This document shows, piece by piece, positions 38,307-52,464 of a stretch of DNA of 64,000 nucleotides (position 1 is the stretch's first letter; every line of letters begins with the position of its first letter). This stretch comes from Bifidobacterium tibiigranuli (lineage in GTDB: Bacteria > Actinomycetota > Actinomycetes > Actinomycetales > Bifidobacteriaceae): assembly GCF_009371885.1 (NCBI RefSeq), contig NZ_QLZA01000003.1, positions 62,001 to 126,000 of the forward strand, read 5' to 3'. Under the pieces are notes generated by a model. The model did not search any database. It was not told the DNA's origin and saw nothing but the letters and a program-made list of their open reading frames with translations. A program made the position numbers and the translations under genes.

Positions 38307-41113
38307 TTCGAATCGGACTGCGTGACGCCAGAAGCCATTTCGGCCGCTTCATCATGTCGATCATCGCCATCGCCCTTGGCGTGGCCTTCGTGGTCGGCTC
38401 GTTCTGCTTCCGCGAGATGCTCAACACCCAGGTCTCCACCATGATGGCGACCAACTCCGACCACGATGTGTACGTGCGCGGCGTCGACAAAGCCAAGGAC
38501 AGCAGCGCCATGTCGATGGGAGGCGGTGGCGCGGGCGAGAACTACAACCAGATCGACAACAGCCTGGCCACCACCATCGCGAAGGTCGAAGGCGTCTCCT
38601 CGGCGAGCGCCACCGCCACTATCACCGGCACGGTGCTGGTGGACCACGACGGCAACGCCGTATCGACTATGGGCGCACCCACGATGGCCATCGGCATGAG
38701 CAGCAGCGAGCCTTGGCGTTCGGCGCATTTCACTGCCGGCAGCTATCCGAAGGGCGAGAACGAAATCGCGCTGCACCAGTTCGCCGCTGACAAGGCGAAG
38801 CTGAAAGTGGGCGACACCACCACCATCGTCTACGAGGATGGCCCGAAGAAAGTCACCGTCTCCGGCATCTTCACCACGCAGACGAGCCAGGCGGGCGCTA
38901 TCATCATCGGCGTCGACCCGTCGGTGGCCCGGCACTACTATGCCGCGACGGCGCCCGATCCGAACACCTCGGCGCTTATCGGCGTGTATGGCAACGCTTC
39001 GACCCCGCTGAGCAACCAGGCCCAGCAGCAGCTGGCCGACAATATCAACAAGGCGCTTCCCGCCGGCTCGCGCGCGCACGCCGTCACCGGCGATGAGGTG
39101 CGCAAGGAGGCGACGAAGTCCATTCAGGACGCGATGGGCTTCATTCAGCCGCTTATCCTGATCTTCGCCATCATCGCGCTGTTCGTGGGCTCCTTCATCA
39201 TCGCGAACACCTTCGCCATGATCGTGCGCGAATCGATGCGCGGCTATGCCCTGCTGCGCTCCGTCGGCGCTTCACCCCGGCAGGTGTTCTCCACCGTCAT
39301 CATCCAGGCGGTTATCTTAGGAATCGTGGGCTCCGGCATCGGCACCGGGCTGGGCTGGGGCATCATCAAGCTCATCGTCGTCGGGCTCGCGCAGGCCGGC
39401 ACGCCGCTGAGCGGCCAGAGCAATCCCACCGTAAGCGGCATGGCAATCGGCATGGCTGTCGGGCTGATCGTCTCGCTGCTTGGCGCGGCCATTCCGGCAC
39501 GTGACGCGGCCTTGGCGCCGCCTATACAGGCGATGAATGAGACGGTCAATCCTGAAAAATCCGTGACGCTGCGCGGCATCATCGGCGCGGTGATGTGCGC
39601 ACTGGGCCTCGCCTCATGGGCGTTCACGCAGGCGCTCGCTACGGCAGGCGGCAACGGCCCCACGCCGTGGAAGGGCGTCAATGACATCGCCACTGGCTTC
39701 CCGCTGGGATTCGGCGCGGCGCTGCTGGTCATCGGCGCCATCGTGCTCGGGCCCGCGCTGGTCAGGCCGGCCGGCTCGGCGCTTGGGTGGCTGCCCTCGC
39801 ACATTTTCCGCGTGACCGGGCGGCTCGCCACGCGCAATCTCTCGCGCTCCAAGCGACGCATTGCCAACACGGCCGCCGCGCTGTTCGTCGGCGTCGCGAT
39901 CGTCAGCTGTCTCGGCGTCGTTGCAGCCTCCGCCAAGGCCTCCGTGGCCGATATCATCGATACAGGGCTGAAAGCGGACTTCGCCGTCAGCTCGGCTTCC
40001 TATGGCAGGCTGCCGCAGGGCGCGATTGATGCAATCGGCAAAACCAGCGGCGTGAAGTCAACCGTCACGAATCGCATGGTCATGGGTGTCAAATACAACG
40101 GCAAGTCCATCGACTCAGCCATAACCACCGCCACGCCCGCCGCAATGTTCTCCGAAGTGTTCGCCGCCACCACCACGGGCGGCAGCGCCGAGCAGGCCAT
40201 CGCAGCAGGCAAGCTCGTCGTGGCCAAGAACATCGCCAATGACAACAACTGGAAGGTCGGCGACACCATAACCGTCTCGGCCACCAGCACCGTCATCGAC
40301 GAAGAGGCCACCAAGCAGGCGCAGGCCGGCTACCAGACCCAAGTGCAGGCCGAAGTCCAGCAGCGCATGGCCGCCGGAGACAAGGCGGGCGCGCAGCAGG
40401 CCATGAACGAGGCGAAGAACGTCGACCCGGCCACGCTCGTGAAAACCAAATCCGTCACCAAGGAGCAGCCGGTCAAGGTCGGTGCCATCGTCACCAATTC
40501 GGCCTATGCCGGCGGCATCTACATGAGCGACACGATGGCGAATGACCTTTCCGACAGCCAGATGCAGATTGCGCGCAACCTCTTCGTCATCGCCAAGCCC
40601 GGAGAAGACCTCACCGCGCTCCACGAGCGTCTGCTCAAGGCCGTCAAGCCCTATTACGTGGTCACGGTCATGGACCACGACGAATACAAGTCCACGACGA
40701 GCTCGATGGTCAACCAGATTCTGATGATTCTCTACGCGCTGCTCGCGCTGTCGATTATCATCGCAATCTTCGGCATCGTGAACACGCTGGCCCTCAGCGT
40801 TTCCGAACGGACCAGGGAGATCGGCCTGCTGCGCGCCATCGGCACCTCGCGCGGGCAGGTTCGCGGCATGCTGGCCATCGAAGCCGTGATTATCTCCGTC
40901 TTCGGCACACTGCTGGGGCTCCTGATCGGAACGGGCGCCGGCGCGATGATTCGCTCCGTCTACAAGAGCAGCGGGTTGGAGAAGCTGAGCATACCGTGGA
41001 GCCAGCTCGTCATTTTCTTGGTACTCGCCGTGGTGGTCGGCCTCATCGCCAGCGTCTCCCCCGCGAGCCGCGCGCTCAAGAAGCCCGTGCTCGACGCCGT
41101 GTCGAGCGAATAG
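38303..41113 (+). CDS. FtsX/MacB-type ABC permease, large form
   Basis: 936 residues in two FtsX repeats. The first has an N-terminal helix, an extracytoplasmic domain of ~250 residues and three helices around 285-415; the second repeats the pattern with helices near 530-550, another extracytoplasmic domain and three C-terminal helices. The extracytoplasmic part of the second half contains a long Gln/Ala helical stretch (EATKQAQAGYQTQVQAEVQQ). Such proteins handle lipids, peptides or antibiotics. The substrate cannot be inferred. It is convergent with atpC across a strong bidirectional terminator. Confidence 0.9.
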   Translation: MIRIGLRDARSHFGRFIMSIIAIALGVAFVVGSFCFREMLNTQVSTMMATNSDHDVYVRGVDKAKDSSAMSMGGGGAGENYNQIDNSLATTIAKVEGVSSASATATITGTVLVDHDGNAVSTMGAPTMAIGMSSSEPWRSAHFTAGSYPKGENEIALHQFAADKAKLKVGDTTTIVYEDGPKKVTVSGIFTTQTSQAGAIIIGVDPSVARHYYAATAPDPNTSALIGVYGNASTPLSNQAQQQLADNINKALPAGSRAHAVTGDEVRKEATKSIQDAMGFIQPLILIFAIIALFVGSFIIANTFAMIVRESMRGYALLRSVGASPRQVFSTVIIQAVILGIVGSGIGTGLGWGIIKLIVVGLAQAGTPLSGQSNPTVSGMAIGMAVGLIVSLLGAAIPARDAALAPPIQAMNETVNPEKSVTLRGIIGAVMCALGLASWAFTQALATAGGNGPTPWKGVNDIATGFPLGFGAALLVIGAIVLGPALVRPAGSALGWLPSHIFRVTGRLATRNLSRSKRRIANTAAALFVGVAIVSCLGVVAASAKASVADIIDTGLKADFAVSSASYGRLPQGAIDAIGKTSGVKSTVTNRMVMGVKYNGKSIDSAITTATPAAMFSEVFAATTTGGSAEQAIAAGKLVVAKNIANDNNWKVGDTITVSATSTVIDEEATKQAQAGYQTQVQAEVQQRMAAGDKAGAQQAMNEAKNVDPATLVKTKSVTKEQPVKVGAIVTNSAYAGGIYMSDTMANDLSDSQMQIARNLFVIAKPGEDLTALHERLLKAVKPYYVVTVMDHDEYKSTTSSMVNQILMILYALLALSIIIAIFGIVNTLALSVSERTREIGLLRAIGTSRGQVRGMLAIEAVIISVFGTLLGLLIGTGAGAMIRSVYKSSGLEKLSIPWSQLVIFLVLAVVVGLIASVSPASRALKKPVLDAVSSE

Positions 41114-41184
41114 GCACAGTCGAGCGAATAAGGCAAGCAACCCGACCGGCCAGACTCCCCCGGTACTAAGCCCCATCCAAAACA

Positions 41185-41228
41185 AATGTGGCCCGCAGCA
41201 CGTTCATTCACGTGCTGCGGGCCACATT
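41185..41228. terminator. Bidirectional terminator between the ABC permease and atpC
   Basis: A perfect 19-bp stem, AATGTGGCCCGCAGCACGT (41185-41203) and its complement (41210-41228), with a 6-nt loop. On the minus strand it is followed by TGTTTTGG, which suits the end of the ATP synthase operon. Confidence 0.85.
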
Positions 41229-41252
41229 GCTATGAAGACGAAGCAAATGCGC

Positions 41253-41542
41253 TTAGTCGGCTCCGGAGGTTCTGACCACGTCACGACCGCGTTCGACCGC
41301 GATCGTCAGCTTGTTCGAGTCGAAGGAGATGAATCCATCGGCGACCTCGAAGGAGTGGCGTTCGCCGCTGGGGTCCACCACGCTCACGGTGCCGCCCTTG
41401 ATAATCGAAAGCAGCGGCTCGTGATCGGGCAGAATGCCCATCTGGCCCTCAGTGCCAGGGATGGTCACCGAGGTGGCCGTGCCCGACCACACGGGGTGAT
41501 CGGCCGCGACCATGTTGACCTGCAGGACTTTCTTATCGGCCA

Positions 41543-41543
<1 letters not shown>
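41253..41543 (-). CDS. atpC: ATP synthase epsilon subunit, short form
   Basis: Part of the F1 central stalk. The 96-residue protein contains only the N-terminal beta-sandwich (DHPVWSGTATSVTIPGTEGQMGILPDHEPLLS). The C-terminal two-helix domain that can inhibit ATP hydrolysis in other bacteria is absent. The ATG at 41543 shares one base with the atpD stop codon (TGATG). The frame is open 33 nt further upstream, but that would run into atpD. It is the last gene of the operon, followed by a terminator. Confidence 0.95.
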
Positions 41544-43995
<2,452 letters not shown>

Positions 43996-43998
43996 TGC

Positions 43999-45630
43999 TT
44001 ACTTCTTCTCTCCCGCGATGAACTGCTCCTGCTCCACCTCGGTCGGCTTGACAGCATCCGGCTTCTTCTCGACGAGCGGCTTGCCGGCCTTCGTCACGTA
44101 AGTCGTGCGGAACTTGTCAATGGCCGCATCCAGCGCCTTCTCCGTCTCAGCGGTGAAGTCCTCGGTCTCACGGATGGTCTTTAGGATATCCGTGTTGTGG
44201 TCGAGGTAGTCGAGCATGCCCTTTTCGAAGGGCAGCACATCTTCGATGTCGAGATCGTCGAGCTTGCCGTGCGTGCCGACCCAAACCGACACGACCTCGT
44301 TCTCCATGGGGAAGGGCGAGAACTGCGGCTGCTTGAGCAGTTCGGTCAGGCGCGCGCCACGAGTCAGCTGGGCCTTGGAGGCCGCATCCAAGTCGGAGGC
44401 GAACATGGCGAAGGACTCAAGCGAGCGGTACTGCGCCAGCGAGATTTTCAGCGTGCCGGAGACCTTCTTCAAGGCCTTGGTCTGCGCGGCGCCGCCGACT
44501 CGGGACACCGAGATGCCCACATCGACAGCCGGGCGCTGATTGGCGTTGAACAGATCGGACTGCAGGAAGATCTGGCCGTCAGTGATCGAGATCACGTTGG
44601 TCGGAATGTAGGCGGACACATCGTTCGCCTTCGTTTCGATGATCGGCAGACCGGTCATCGAACCCCCGCCCAGATCGTCGGAGAGCTTGGCGCAGCGCTC
44701 GAGCAGACGGGAATGCAGGTAGAACACGTCGCCAGGGTACGCCTCGCGCCCCGGCGGGCGACGCAGCAGCAGCGAGATCGAGCGATACGCCTCTGCCTCT
44801 TTGGACAGGTCGTCGAAGACGATGAGCACATGCTTGCCGTGGTACATCCAGTGCTGGCCGATGGCCGAGCCGGTGTACGGGGCGATGTACTTGAAGCCTG
44901 CGGAATCGGAAGCCGGGCTGGCCACGATCGTCGTGTACTCCATCGCGCCGGATTCCTCAAGGCTCTGACGCACCGAAGCGATGGTCGAGCCCTTCTGGCC
45001 GATGGCGACGTAGATGCAGCGCACCTGCTTCTTCGGGTCGCCGGTCTTCCAGTTGTCCTTCTGGTTGATGATCGTATCGATCGCGATGGCCGTCTTGCCG
45101 GTCTGGCGATCGCCGATGATGAGCTGGCGCTGTCCGCGACCGACCGGGGTCATCGCGTCGATGGCCTTCAGGCCCGTCGACAGCGGTTCCTCGACCGGGT
45201 GGCGGTGCATCACATCCGGGGCCTGCGCCTCAAGGATGCGTCGTCCTTCGCTCGCGATTTCGCCCAGGCCGTCGATGGGGTTGCCCAGCGGGTCGACCGT
45301 GCGGCCCAAGTAGCCGTCGCCGACCGGCACGGAAAGCACTTCGCCGGTGCGGCGCACTTCCTGGCCTTCCTCGATGCCGGCGAAGTCGCCGAGAATCACC
45401 ACGCCGATTTCCCTGGCGTCGAGGTTCATCGCCAGACCGAGCGTGCCGTCCTCGAAGGTCAGCAGCTCGTTCGCCATGCAACCAGGCAGTCCTGCCACGT
45501 GCGCAATGCCGTCGCCAGCCGTGGCCACGTAGCCCACCTCTTGGGTGGGGGTGTCCGACGGCGTGTACGACTCGACGAAATCGTCGAGCGCCTTGCGTAC
45601 CGCGGCGGGATCGATGGTAAGTTCTGCCAT
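43999..45630 (-). CDS. atpA: ATP synthase alpha subunit
   Basis: Non-catalytic nucleotide-binding F1 subunit. The P-loop [11 protein letters not shown], the [10 protein letters not shown] segment and the arginine finger region [14 protein letters not shown] are intact. The ATG at 45630 follows AAGGAG with 6-nt spacing and starts [19 protein letters not shown] two codons upstream is less likely. Confidence 0.98.
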   Translation of the reverse strand: MAELTIDPAAVRKALDDFVESYTPSDTPTQEVGYVATAGDGIAHVAGLPGCMANELLTFEDGTLGLAMNLDAREIGVVILGDFAGIEEGQEVRRTGEVLSVPVGDGYLGRTVDPLGNPIDGLGEIASEGRRILEAQAPDVMHRHPVEEPLSTGLKAIDAMTPVGRGQRQLIIGDRQTGKTAIAIDTIINQKDNWKTGDPKKQVRCIYVAIGQKGSTIASVRQSLEESGAMEYTTIVASPASDSAGFKYIAPYTGSAIGQHWMYHGKHVLIVFDDLSKEAEAYRSISLLLRRPPGREAYPGDVFYLHSRLLERCAKLSDDLGGGSMTGLPIIETKANDVSAYIPTNVISITDGQIFLQSDLFNANQRPAVDVGISVSRVGGAAQTKALKKVSGTLKISLAQYRSLESFAMFASDLDAASKAQLTRGARLTELLKQPQFSPFPMENEVVSVWVGTHGKLDDLDIEDVLPFEKGMLDYLDHNTDILKTIRETEDFTAETEKALDAAIDKFRTTYVTKAGKPLVEKKPDAVKPTEVEQEQFIAGEKK

Positions 45631-45673
45631 GATCACTCCTTATTGATGTTGTGTTGACTGGTAAGTCTCATTG

Positions 45674-46501
45674 TCAGACGCCGACTTTCACGGTGTCCTG
45701 CAGGTGCCGCAGCTGAGCAAGCACCGTATTGTCGGTGACTTCCTCGCCCACCTGGATGCGCATGCCGCCAATCACGGAGGCATCGACCACGGCGTTGACA
45801 TGCACCGGGCGGCCCAGCTTGGCCGAATAGACATCGACCAGCTTCGCAATCTGCTCGTCGCTCAAATGCGTCGCCGTCGTGACCGTGACCAGCGATTGAC
45901 CCATATGCCGGGAGAATTTGCCGATAAGCCATTGGATGGTGGACAGATAGCGACGTTTGCGCAGGTTGGCGGTCGCGTGCTCCGCAAGACGCAGCGTGAC
46001 TATGTTGAAGCCGCTGCCGTCCAGGATGTCATGCAGCAGCTTGACCCGGGCATCGGAATTCGCGCGCTCATCCTGCAGGCGAGCACGCACCACAGGCAGA
46101 TCGATCAGGGCCGAGTGCAGCTCGGCGAGCTCGATGGAAACCTGTGCGGTGCTGTCGGTGTGGTCCGCGTAGTACATCATCGCGTCCACGCCGAAGTCCT
46201 CGACTGCATTCGCGATATCCGCCGACCGGCTCCACGGGCGCTTGACGAGATCCGCGAGGATCGTCATCGTGAACTCATGGGCCTGATCGCCGAATATGCC
46301 GCGCAGCAAGGCCATCTTGTCCTCGTTGGAGCGCGAAGCCTCGGTGAGCGCATGCTCAAGCGCCGCGTTGCCGTCGAGCAGGGCGGTGATAGAGAACAGC
46401 TCGTTGCCGATGCGCCACGTATCCTCGCCGATGCCGCTGAACTGCGCCGCGAACGAATCGCGGGATTTGCGATCCGCTAGGCGTGAAGCTTCACCACGCA
46501 T
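45674..46501 (-). CDS. atpH: ATP synthase delta subunit
   Basis: Peripheral-stalk connector between F1 and the b subunits. The 275-residue protein is of the long actinobacterial type. The C-terminal GMRIQVGEEVTDNTVLAQLRHLQ matches the delta signature (GGxxIxxGdxxiDxSxxxxLxxL). It lies between atpF and atpA, in the standard order. Confidence 0.95.
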   Translation of the reverse strand: MRGEASRLADRKSRDSFAAQFSGIGEDTWRIGNELFSITALLDGNAALEHALTEASRSNEDKMALLRGIFGDQAHEFTMTILADLVKRPWSRSADIANAVEDFGVDAMMYYADHTDSTAQVSIELAELHSALIDLPVVRARLQDERANSDARVKLLHDILDGSGFNIVTLRLAEHATANLRKRRYLSTIQWLIGKFSRHMGQSLVTVTTATHLSDEQIAKLVDVYSAKLGRPVHVNAVVDASVIGGMRIQVGEEVTDNTVLAQLRHLQDTVKVGV

Positions 46502-46519
46502 GCCTCACCTCGTTTCCGC

Positions 46520-47044
46520 TCACCGATCGTCACCCGACAGGTCGTCGATCATCTGGTCAAGCATGGTCGATTGCACCGAGTTGTCGGCGAGCTTGGAGCC
46601 GAGGATCTTGCCTGCAAGCGCGGTCGCCAATGTGCCGACCTCGCCCCTGAGCTTGACCATCGCCTGCTGCTGCTGCGTCTGCAAGGAACGCTGGGCATTG
46701 GCCGTAATCTGCGCGGCCTCGCCTTCAGCCTTCGTGCGGGCGTCGCCGATGATGTGCGAAGCCTCGGACCGCGCATCGTCACGAATCTTCGACGCCTCGA
46801 CGCGTGCAGTATTCAGCTGCTCCTCGTACTTGCGCTTGGCTTCGTCGGCTTCCTTCTGGGTCTTCTCGGCATTGGCGATGCCGCCTTCGATCTTCTTGGC
46901 GCGTTCGTCAAAGACCGATTGGAATTTCGGCAGGAAGAACTTGTAGAAGAACACTGCGATGATGACCAGCACGATAGCCGACCACACCAGATCATATGTC
47001 TCAGGCAAAAACAGTTGAATGCCTCCGGCAGCTTCAGTACGCAT
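46520..47044 (-). CDS. atpF: ATP synthase b subunit
   Basis: Peripheral stalk of Fo. An N-terminal membrane helix (LVWSAIVLVIIAVFFYKFF) is followed by a long charged helix rich in Glu/Lys/Ala, as expected for the b dimer. ATG 47044 is preceded by AAAGGAGG with 5-nt spacing, so the 7-residue extension upstream is excluded. Confidence 0.96.
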   Translation of the reverse strand: MRTEAAGGIQLFLPETYDLVWSAIVLVIIAVFFYKFFLPKFQSVFDERAKKIEGGIANAEKTQKEADEAKRKYEEQLNTARVEASKIRDDARSEASHIIGDARTKAEGEAAQITANAQRSLQTQQQQAMVKLRGEVGTLATALAGKILGSKLADNSVQSTMLDQMIDDLSGDDR

Positions 47045-47106
47045 ACCTGCCTCCTTTCGTGTCACTCATGTCGGCACACAGCCGATCCGTTACCGATCAG
47101 CTGCGC

Positions 47107-48220
<1,114 letters not shown>

Positions 48221-48255
48221 CCATTCCTCCTAACCTGCTGTTTACAACAGCTTTC

Positions 48256-48285
48256 AGTCTAGACCTCATTGCCGAAACGATGTAA
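48256..48285 (-). promoter_or_regulatory. Candidate promoter of the ATP synthase operon
   Basis: On the minus strand TTACAT (48285-48280) and TAGACT (48261-48256) are 18 bp apart, 36 nt before the atpB start. Spacing is acceptable but both boxes deviate from consensus. Confidence 0.35.
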
Positions 48286-48748
48286 CGTCCCGGTTACCTG
48301 CGTCATGGTCATATCCTAGCTACAGCGCAAGCCATTTCATTGCCCGCTCATTGCCTGCGGGCGCATGCGTAGCCGTAACCACGGTGTGGCCGATATCAGG
48401 CAATCATACGACGTGAATGGGCAAGTTTCCCGCAGCCCTTGCGGGGCAAGCGGCGCACGGCGTTTCTGCGCAGGCGACGCTTGGGTGTCGTTCGAGAGTG
48501 CGCCGGGTGTTGACTGGGCGCACACATGGCGTGTATGGGCGTGTCTGAGAGCGTATAAGCGTGTCTGAGCGTGTAAAAGAAACGATGGATTGCCAAAGAT
48601 GACCACATAGTGGTCACTTCGCACCCTGCGCGGGTCGCATAGTGGTCATTGCGTCATCGGCACGTTGTCGCGCGCCTGATTCGTGCCCCATGTTCTATGT
48701 TCTATGCTTCGCATCCATCGTCTCGCGCTCCACGCCCCAATCCTGAGA
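48286..48748. other. Intergenic region upstream of atpB
   Basis: No gene is supported. A stretch at about 48535-48575 repeats GCGTGTCTGAG. ACATAGTGGTCA-like words occur at about 48604 and 48637 as a 33-bp direct repeat, which could be a regulator site. Array E1 follows. Confidence 0.45.
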
Positions 48749-48880
48749 GTCCTAGTACGTTTGTCACGCAAACCGGTCACTTTGCGTGACAAACGTACTA
48801 GGAGCATGCGTTTCTAGTAGCAACGTCACGCAAACAAGTCTCGTTGCGTGACGAATGTACTAGGAGTCACGCCGACTGCT
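48738..48880. repeat. Palindromic repeat array E1
   Basis: The first hairpin is a perfect 22-bp stem (arms at about 48750-48771 and 48780-48801, beginning CCTAGTACGTTTGTCACGCA). The second pairs CTAGTAGCAACGTCACGC at about 48815 with a near-complement ending at 48863. The whole ~143-bp block recurs at about 50766-50908 (E2) with few changes. It lies between atpB and the enolase gene. Confidence 0.85.
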
Positions 48881-49004
48881 CGATTCCCGTCAGTATTACT
48901 CCCGCCACAAGAACCCCTGCCAAGATGACGACGATAAGAAGCGGGGAGATCGTGGCAAACCCCAGCTGAATCCGGCCGCCGTCCAACCTGCGGCGAGCGT
49001 GCCG
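48867..49004 (-). pseudogene. Remnant of a membrane-protein gene (C-terminal helix only)
   Basis: A 45-codon minus-strand frame ends at 48867 and encodes a basic stretch followed by a convincing transmembrane helix (SPLLIVVILAGVLVAGVILTG). A stop codon interrupts the frame upstream and no start codon is evident. Its last codons TCGGCGTGA and the sequence beyond them match the end of metA and its 3' flank. It may be the tail of a lost gene. Chance coding is possible. Confidence 0.3.
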
Positions 49005-49285
49005 TCAATCGATACAGCAGCTGTCCGAACGCCCTCGAATTCATTTCCGTTTGCAGCTGAAGTCAAGTCGGAACGAGCTTTTCCAACAGCGACGAATGCA
49101 CTCTCGCCTCGCATGCGACTTGCACCTACCGGTGAATGCGTGTATCGTGACACTCGTTATGAGGGTATGAAGTTACCCTAGGCGTCGTGCCTGAACCGCT
49201 GAGCGCTGACGACTTCTGCAGGGTTGCAGAAGCGCGTGTGCTTGCACCTCCCCGCCCTGAAATGGAACGACAGGAAGTGTGTGCC

Positions 49286-50580
<1,295 letters not shown>

Positions 50581-50683
50581 CGCCCCACAGACTTCGGCCG
50601 GGGAGCCTTTTTCTTCCCTCTTCTCGAACAGGACTCTTCGACCGAACATTGTGGTTTCCGATTGCATCCCGGAAGCCACGTTA

Positions 50684-50720
50684 GACCGCCAGCTTCGGAT
50701 TCAGGGCTGGCGGTCTTTTT
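50684..50720 (+). terminator. Rho-independent terminator after the enolase gene
   Basis: GACCGCCAGC (50684-50693) pairs perfectly with GCTGGCGGTC (50706-50715), followed by five T residues. It fits the plus-strand enolase gene. Confidence 0.9.
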
Positions 50721-50765
50721 CATTCCTTTCGCGCGTTTGCCGTCATTATTTTCGTATCGCGCACC

Positions 50766-50908
50766 GCCCAATCCTGAGAGTCCTAGTAGCAATGTCACGC
50801 AAACCGGTCACTTTGCGTGACGAATGTACTAGGAGCATGCGTTTCTAGTAGCAACGTCACGCAAACAAGCCTCGTTGCGTGACGAATGTACTAGGAGTCA
50901 CGCCGACT
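50766..50908. repeat. Palindromic repeat array E2
   Basis: A near copy of E1: CAATCCTGAGAGTCCTAGTA, then the same two hairpins with the GTCACGCAAAC core, ending at the metA stop codon. There are about nine differences over ~143 bp, mostly in the first hairpin, where arms read GTAGCAATGTCACGCAAA and TTTGCGTGACGAATGTAC. E1 and E2 are direct repeats flanking the enolase gene. Confidence 0.85.
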
Positions 50909-51947
50909 CGGGAATTGTGCCGCCCATGCCGTACCTGCGCCCCTCGAACGGTGCGAACCCGTCCGCGCGCGGGCTGCCCGGGGCATGGCGAATCGAGCGC
51001 TCGGTGCCCAGGCGCTTCTCCGCCCGCAACTGCGGGACCTCGCGCAGATCGTACGGCGTGGTCTGATAGACCCAGTTGAGCCAGTTGCGCCACAGCAGGT
51101 TCGCGTGCGCGCGCCACGAGAACGGCGGCTCCACGTTCGGGTTGTCGTCGGGGAAGTAGTTGCGCGGGAAGGGCACGTTCGTCATGCCCTTGTCCATATC
51201 GCGCTTGTATTCCTCGGCGAGGGTGTACTTGCCATACTCCCAGTGGCCCAGCGCGAAGACCTCGGAGAAGTCGCGCGTCGCAATCAGCCCCGGCCCGGAC
51301 TGCGGACCCCAGGTCAGCACCTGCAAGTCGGGATTGGCCGCCACATCGGCCTCGTTGACCCCGGCGAGGCGCGAATGCGGCTGCAGGGCGATCTCGTCGA
51401 AGCCATTGGTCAGGAAGCAATACTCGTCCTGCAGATACTGCGGGAAGACGCCGAAGATCTTCTCGTCCAGCAGCTCCTTGTGCACCCCGTAGCGATAGTT
51501 GAGCGCGCCCATCGCACCCCAGCACAGGTACATCGTCGAGAACACGTGGCGCGAGGCCCAGTCGACGATCTCCTTGAACTCCGGCCAGTAGTCGACCTGC
51601 TCGAAGTCGAGATGCTCGACCGGCGCGCCGGTGATAACCAGCCCGTCATAGTAGTTGTCGGCGAACTCGTCAGGGTTCTCGTAGAACTTCACCAGATGGT
51701 CGGAACTGACATGCGTGCCCTCATGCGTCGAGGTTTTCATGAAGTCGACATCCACCTGCAGCGGGGACTTGGAGATCAGCCGCAGCAGCTGGGTCTCCGT
51801 CTCGATCTTCTTGGGCATGAGGTTAAGGATCACAAGCCGCAGCGGACGCACGCGTTGTTGTTCGGCCTCGGGCTTCTCCAGCGCGAAGATGCGCTCGGAA
51901 TCGAGGATGTCACGAGCGGGCAGGCCGCTTGGGATCTTGATAGGCAT
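50898..51947 (-). CDS. metA: Homoserine O-acyltransferase MetA (predicted acetyl-CoA specific)
   Basis: First committed step of methionine synthesis: acylates homoserine on its hydroxyl. The catalytic Cys142 lies in STMYLCWGAMGALN, and the His of the triad is in FALGHWEY. The 349-residue protein covers the whole family and extends by a ~35-residue tail. Residue 111 is Glu (GAPVEHLDF); in Bacillus cereus MetA Glu111 selects acetyl-CoA, whereas Gly in E. coli allows succinyl-CoA. The product is therefore predicted to be O-acetylhomoserine despite the metA name. The stop codon sits inside repeat E2. Confidence 0.94.
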   Translation of the reverse strand: MPIKIPSGLPARDILDSERIFALEKPEAEQQRVRPLRLVILNLMPKKIETETQLLRLISKSPLQVDVDFMKTSTHEGTHVSSDHLVKFYENPDEFADNYYDGLVITGAPVEHLDFEQVDYWPEFKEIVDWASRHVFSTMYLCWGAMGALNYRYGVHKELLDEKIFGVFPQYLQDEYCFLTNGFDEIALQPHSRLAGVNEADVAANPDLQVLTWGPQSGPGLIATRDFSEVFALGHWEYGKYTLAEEYKRDMDKGMTNVPFPRNYFPDDNPNVEPPFSWRAHANLLWRNWLNWVYQTTPYDLREVPQLRAEKRLGTERSIRHAPGSPRADGFAPFEGRRYGMGGTIPESA

Positions 51948-52120
51948 ATACCTATTATCGCGGGGCCACGGATAAGCGACGGTCGGCGCACTGAATACCG
52001 TTCGTGTCGCCGTGTCAATTCGACGTTTTCACTGCCCCCAGCCCTTGTGCACAAAGGGATTAGGACACTTGCGAGGCGCTCTTACCAGTCGTTCGCTGGG
52101 CGCTGAAACTCGCCGACGGT

Positions 52121-52151
52121 TTGACTTTTAGGATTCCGCACCTATTGTATA
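52121..52151 (+). promoter_or_regulatory. Promoter of tRNA-fMet
   Basis: TTGACT at 52121-52126 is followed by AT-rich TATTGTATATA at 52143-52153; a -10 of TATTGT gives 16-bp spacing. It lies ~25 bp upstream of the tRNA gene. Confidence 0.65.
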
Positions 52152-52174
52152 TAGAGCTGCTTGAAGGCAGCCGA

Positions 52175-52251
52175 CGCGGGATGGAGCAGCTCGGTAGCTC
52201 GCTGGGCTCATAACCCAGAGGTCTCAGGTTCAAATCCTGATCCCGCTACCA
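52175..52251 (+). tRNA. Initiator tRNA-Met (anticodon CAT)
   Basis: The 77-nt cloverleaf has an unpaired first base (C1 opposite T72) and three G:C pairs at the base of the anticodon stem (CTGGG/CCCAG around CTCATAA). Both are hallmarks of the initiator. CCA is encoded. Confidence 0.95.
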
Positions 52252-52253
52252 TT

Positions 52254-52286
52254 AAAGGCTAGGAACCACAAGGTTCCTAGCCTTTT
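52254..52286 (+). terminator. Terminator after tRNA-fMet
   Basis: AAAGGCTAGGAACC pairs with GGTTCCTAGCCTTT around a 4-nt loop and is followed by T residues. Confidence 0.88.
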
Positions 52287-52464
52287 CGCGTTCTCGGCCG
52301 GCACGGGGCAGGCATCGAGTCAGGACAAAATTTGGACAATAATAATGGGCATACCTGCTGCCTTTCTCAGAAATCAGCCCTTCTCATGGAAAGTTCAGCA
52401 GTTTCCCATTGCTTTTTGTCACGAATGGGAGCTTTCATTCGTTGTTAAGGCGGATAACTAAATC

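Noticed and set aside
44197..45657. Long open frame antisense to atpA
   Set aside because: The translation is rich in Arg/His/Asp without any recognisable domain, as expected of the reverse strand of a GC-rich gene.
48337..48624. Small genes upstream of atpB
   Set aside because: Several overlapping frames of 60-95 codons occur, but none has a ribosome-binding site, hydrophobic segment or plausible domain.
52321..52350. Phage attachment site after tRNA-fMet
   Set aside because: GGACAAAATTTGGACAA downstream of the tRNA looks like sequence sometimes seen beside integrases. However, no integrase, no duplicate of the tRNA 3' end and no phage genes are present.
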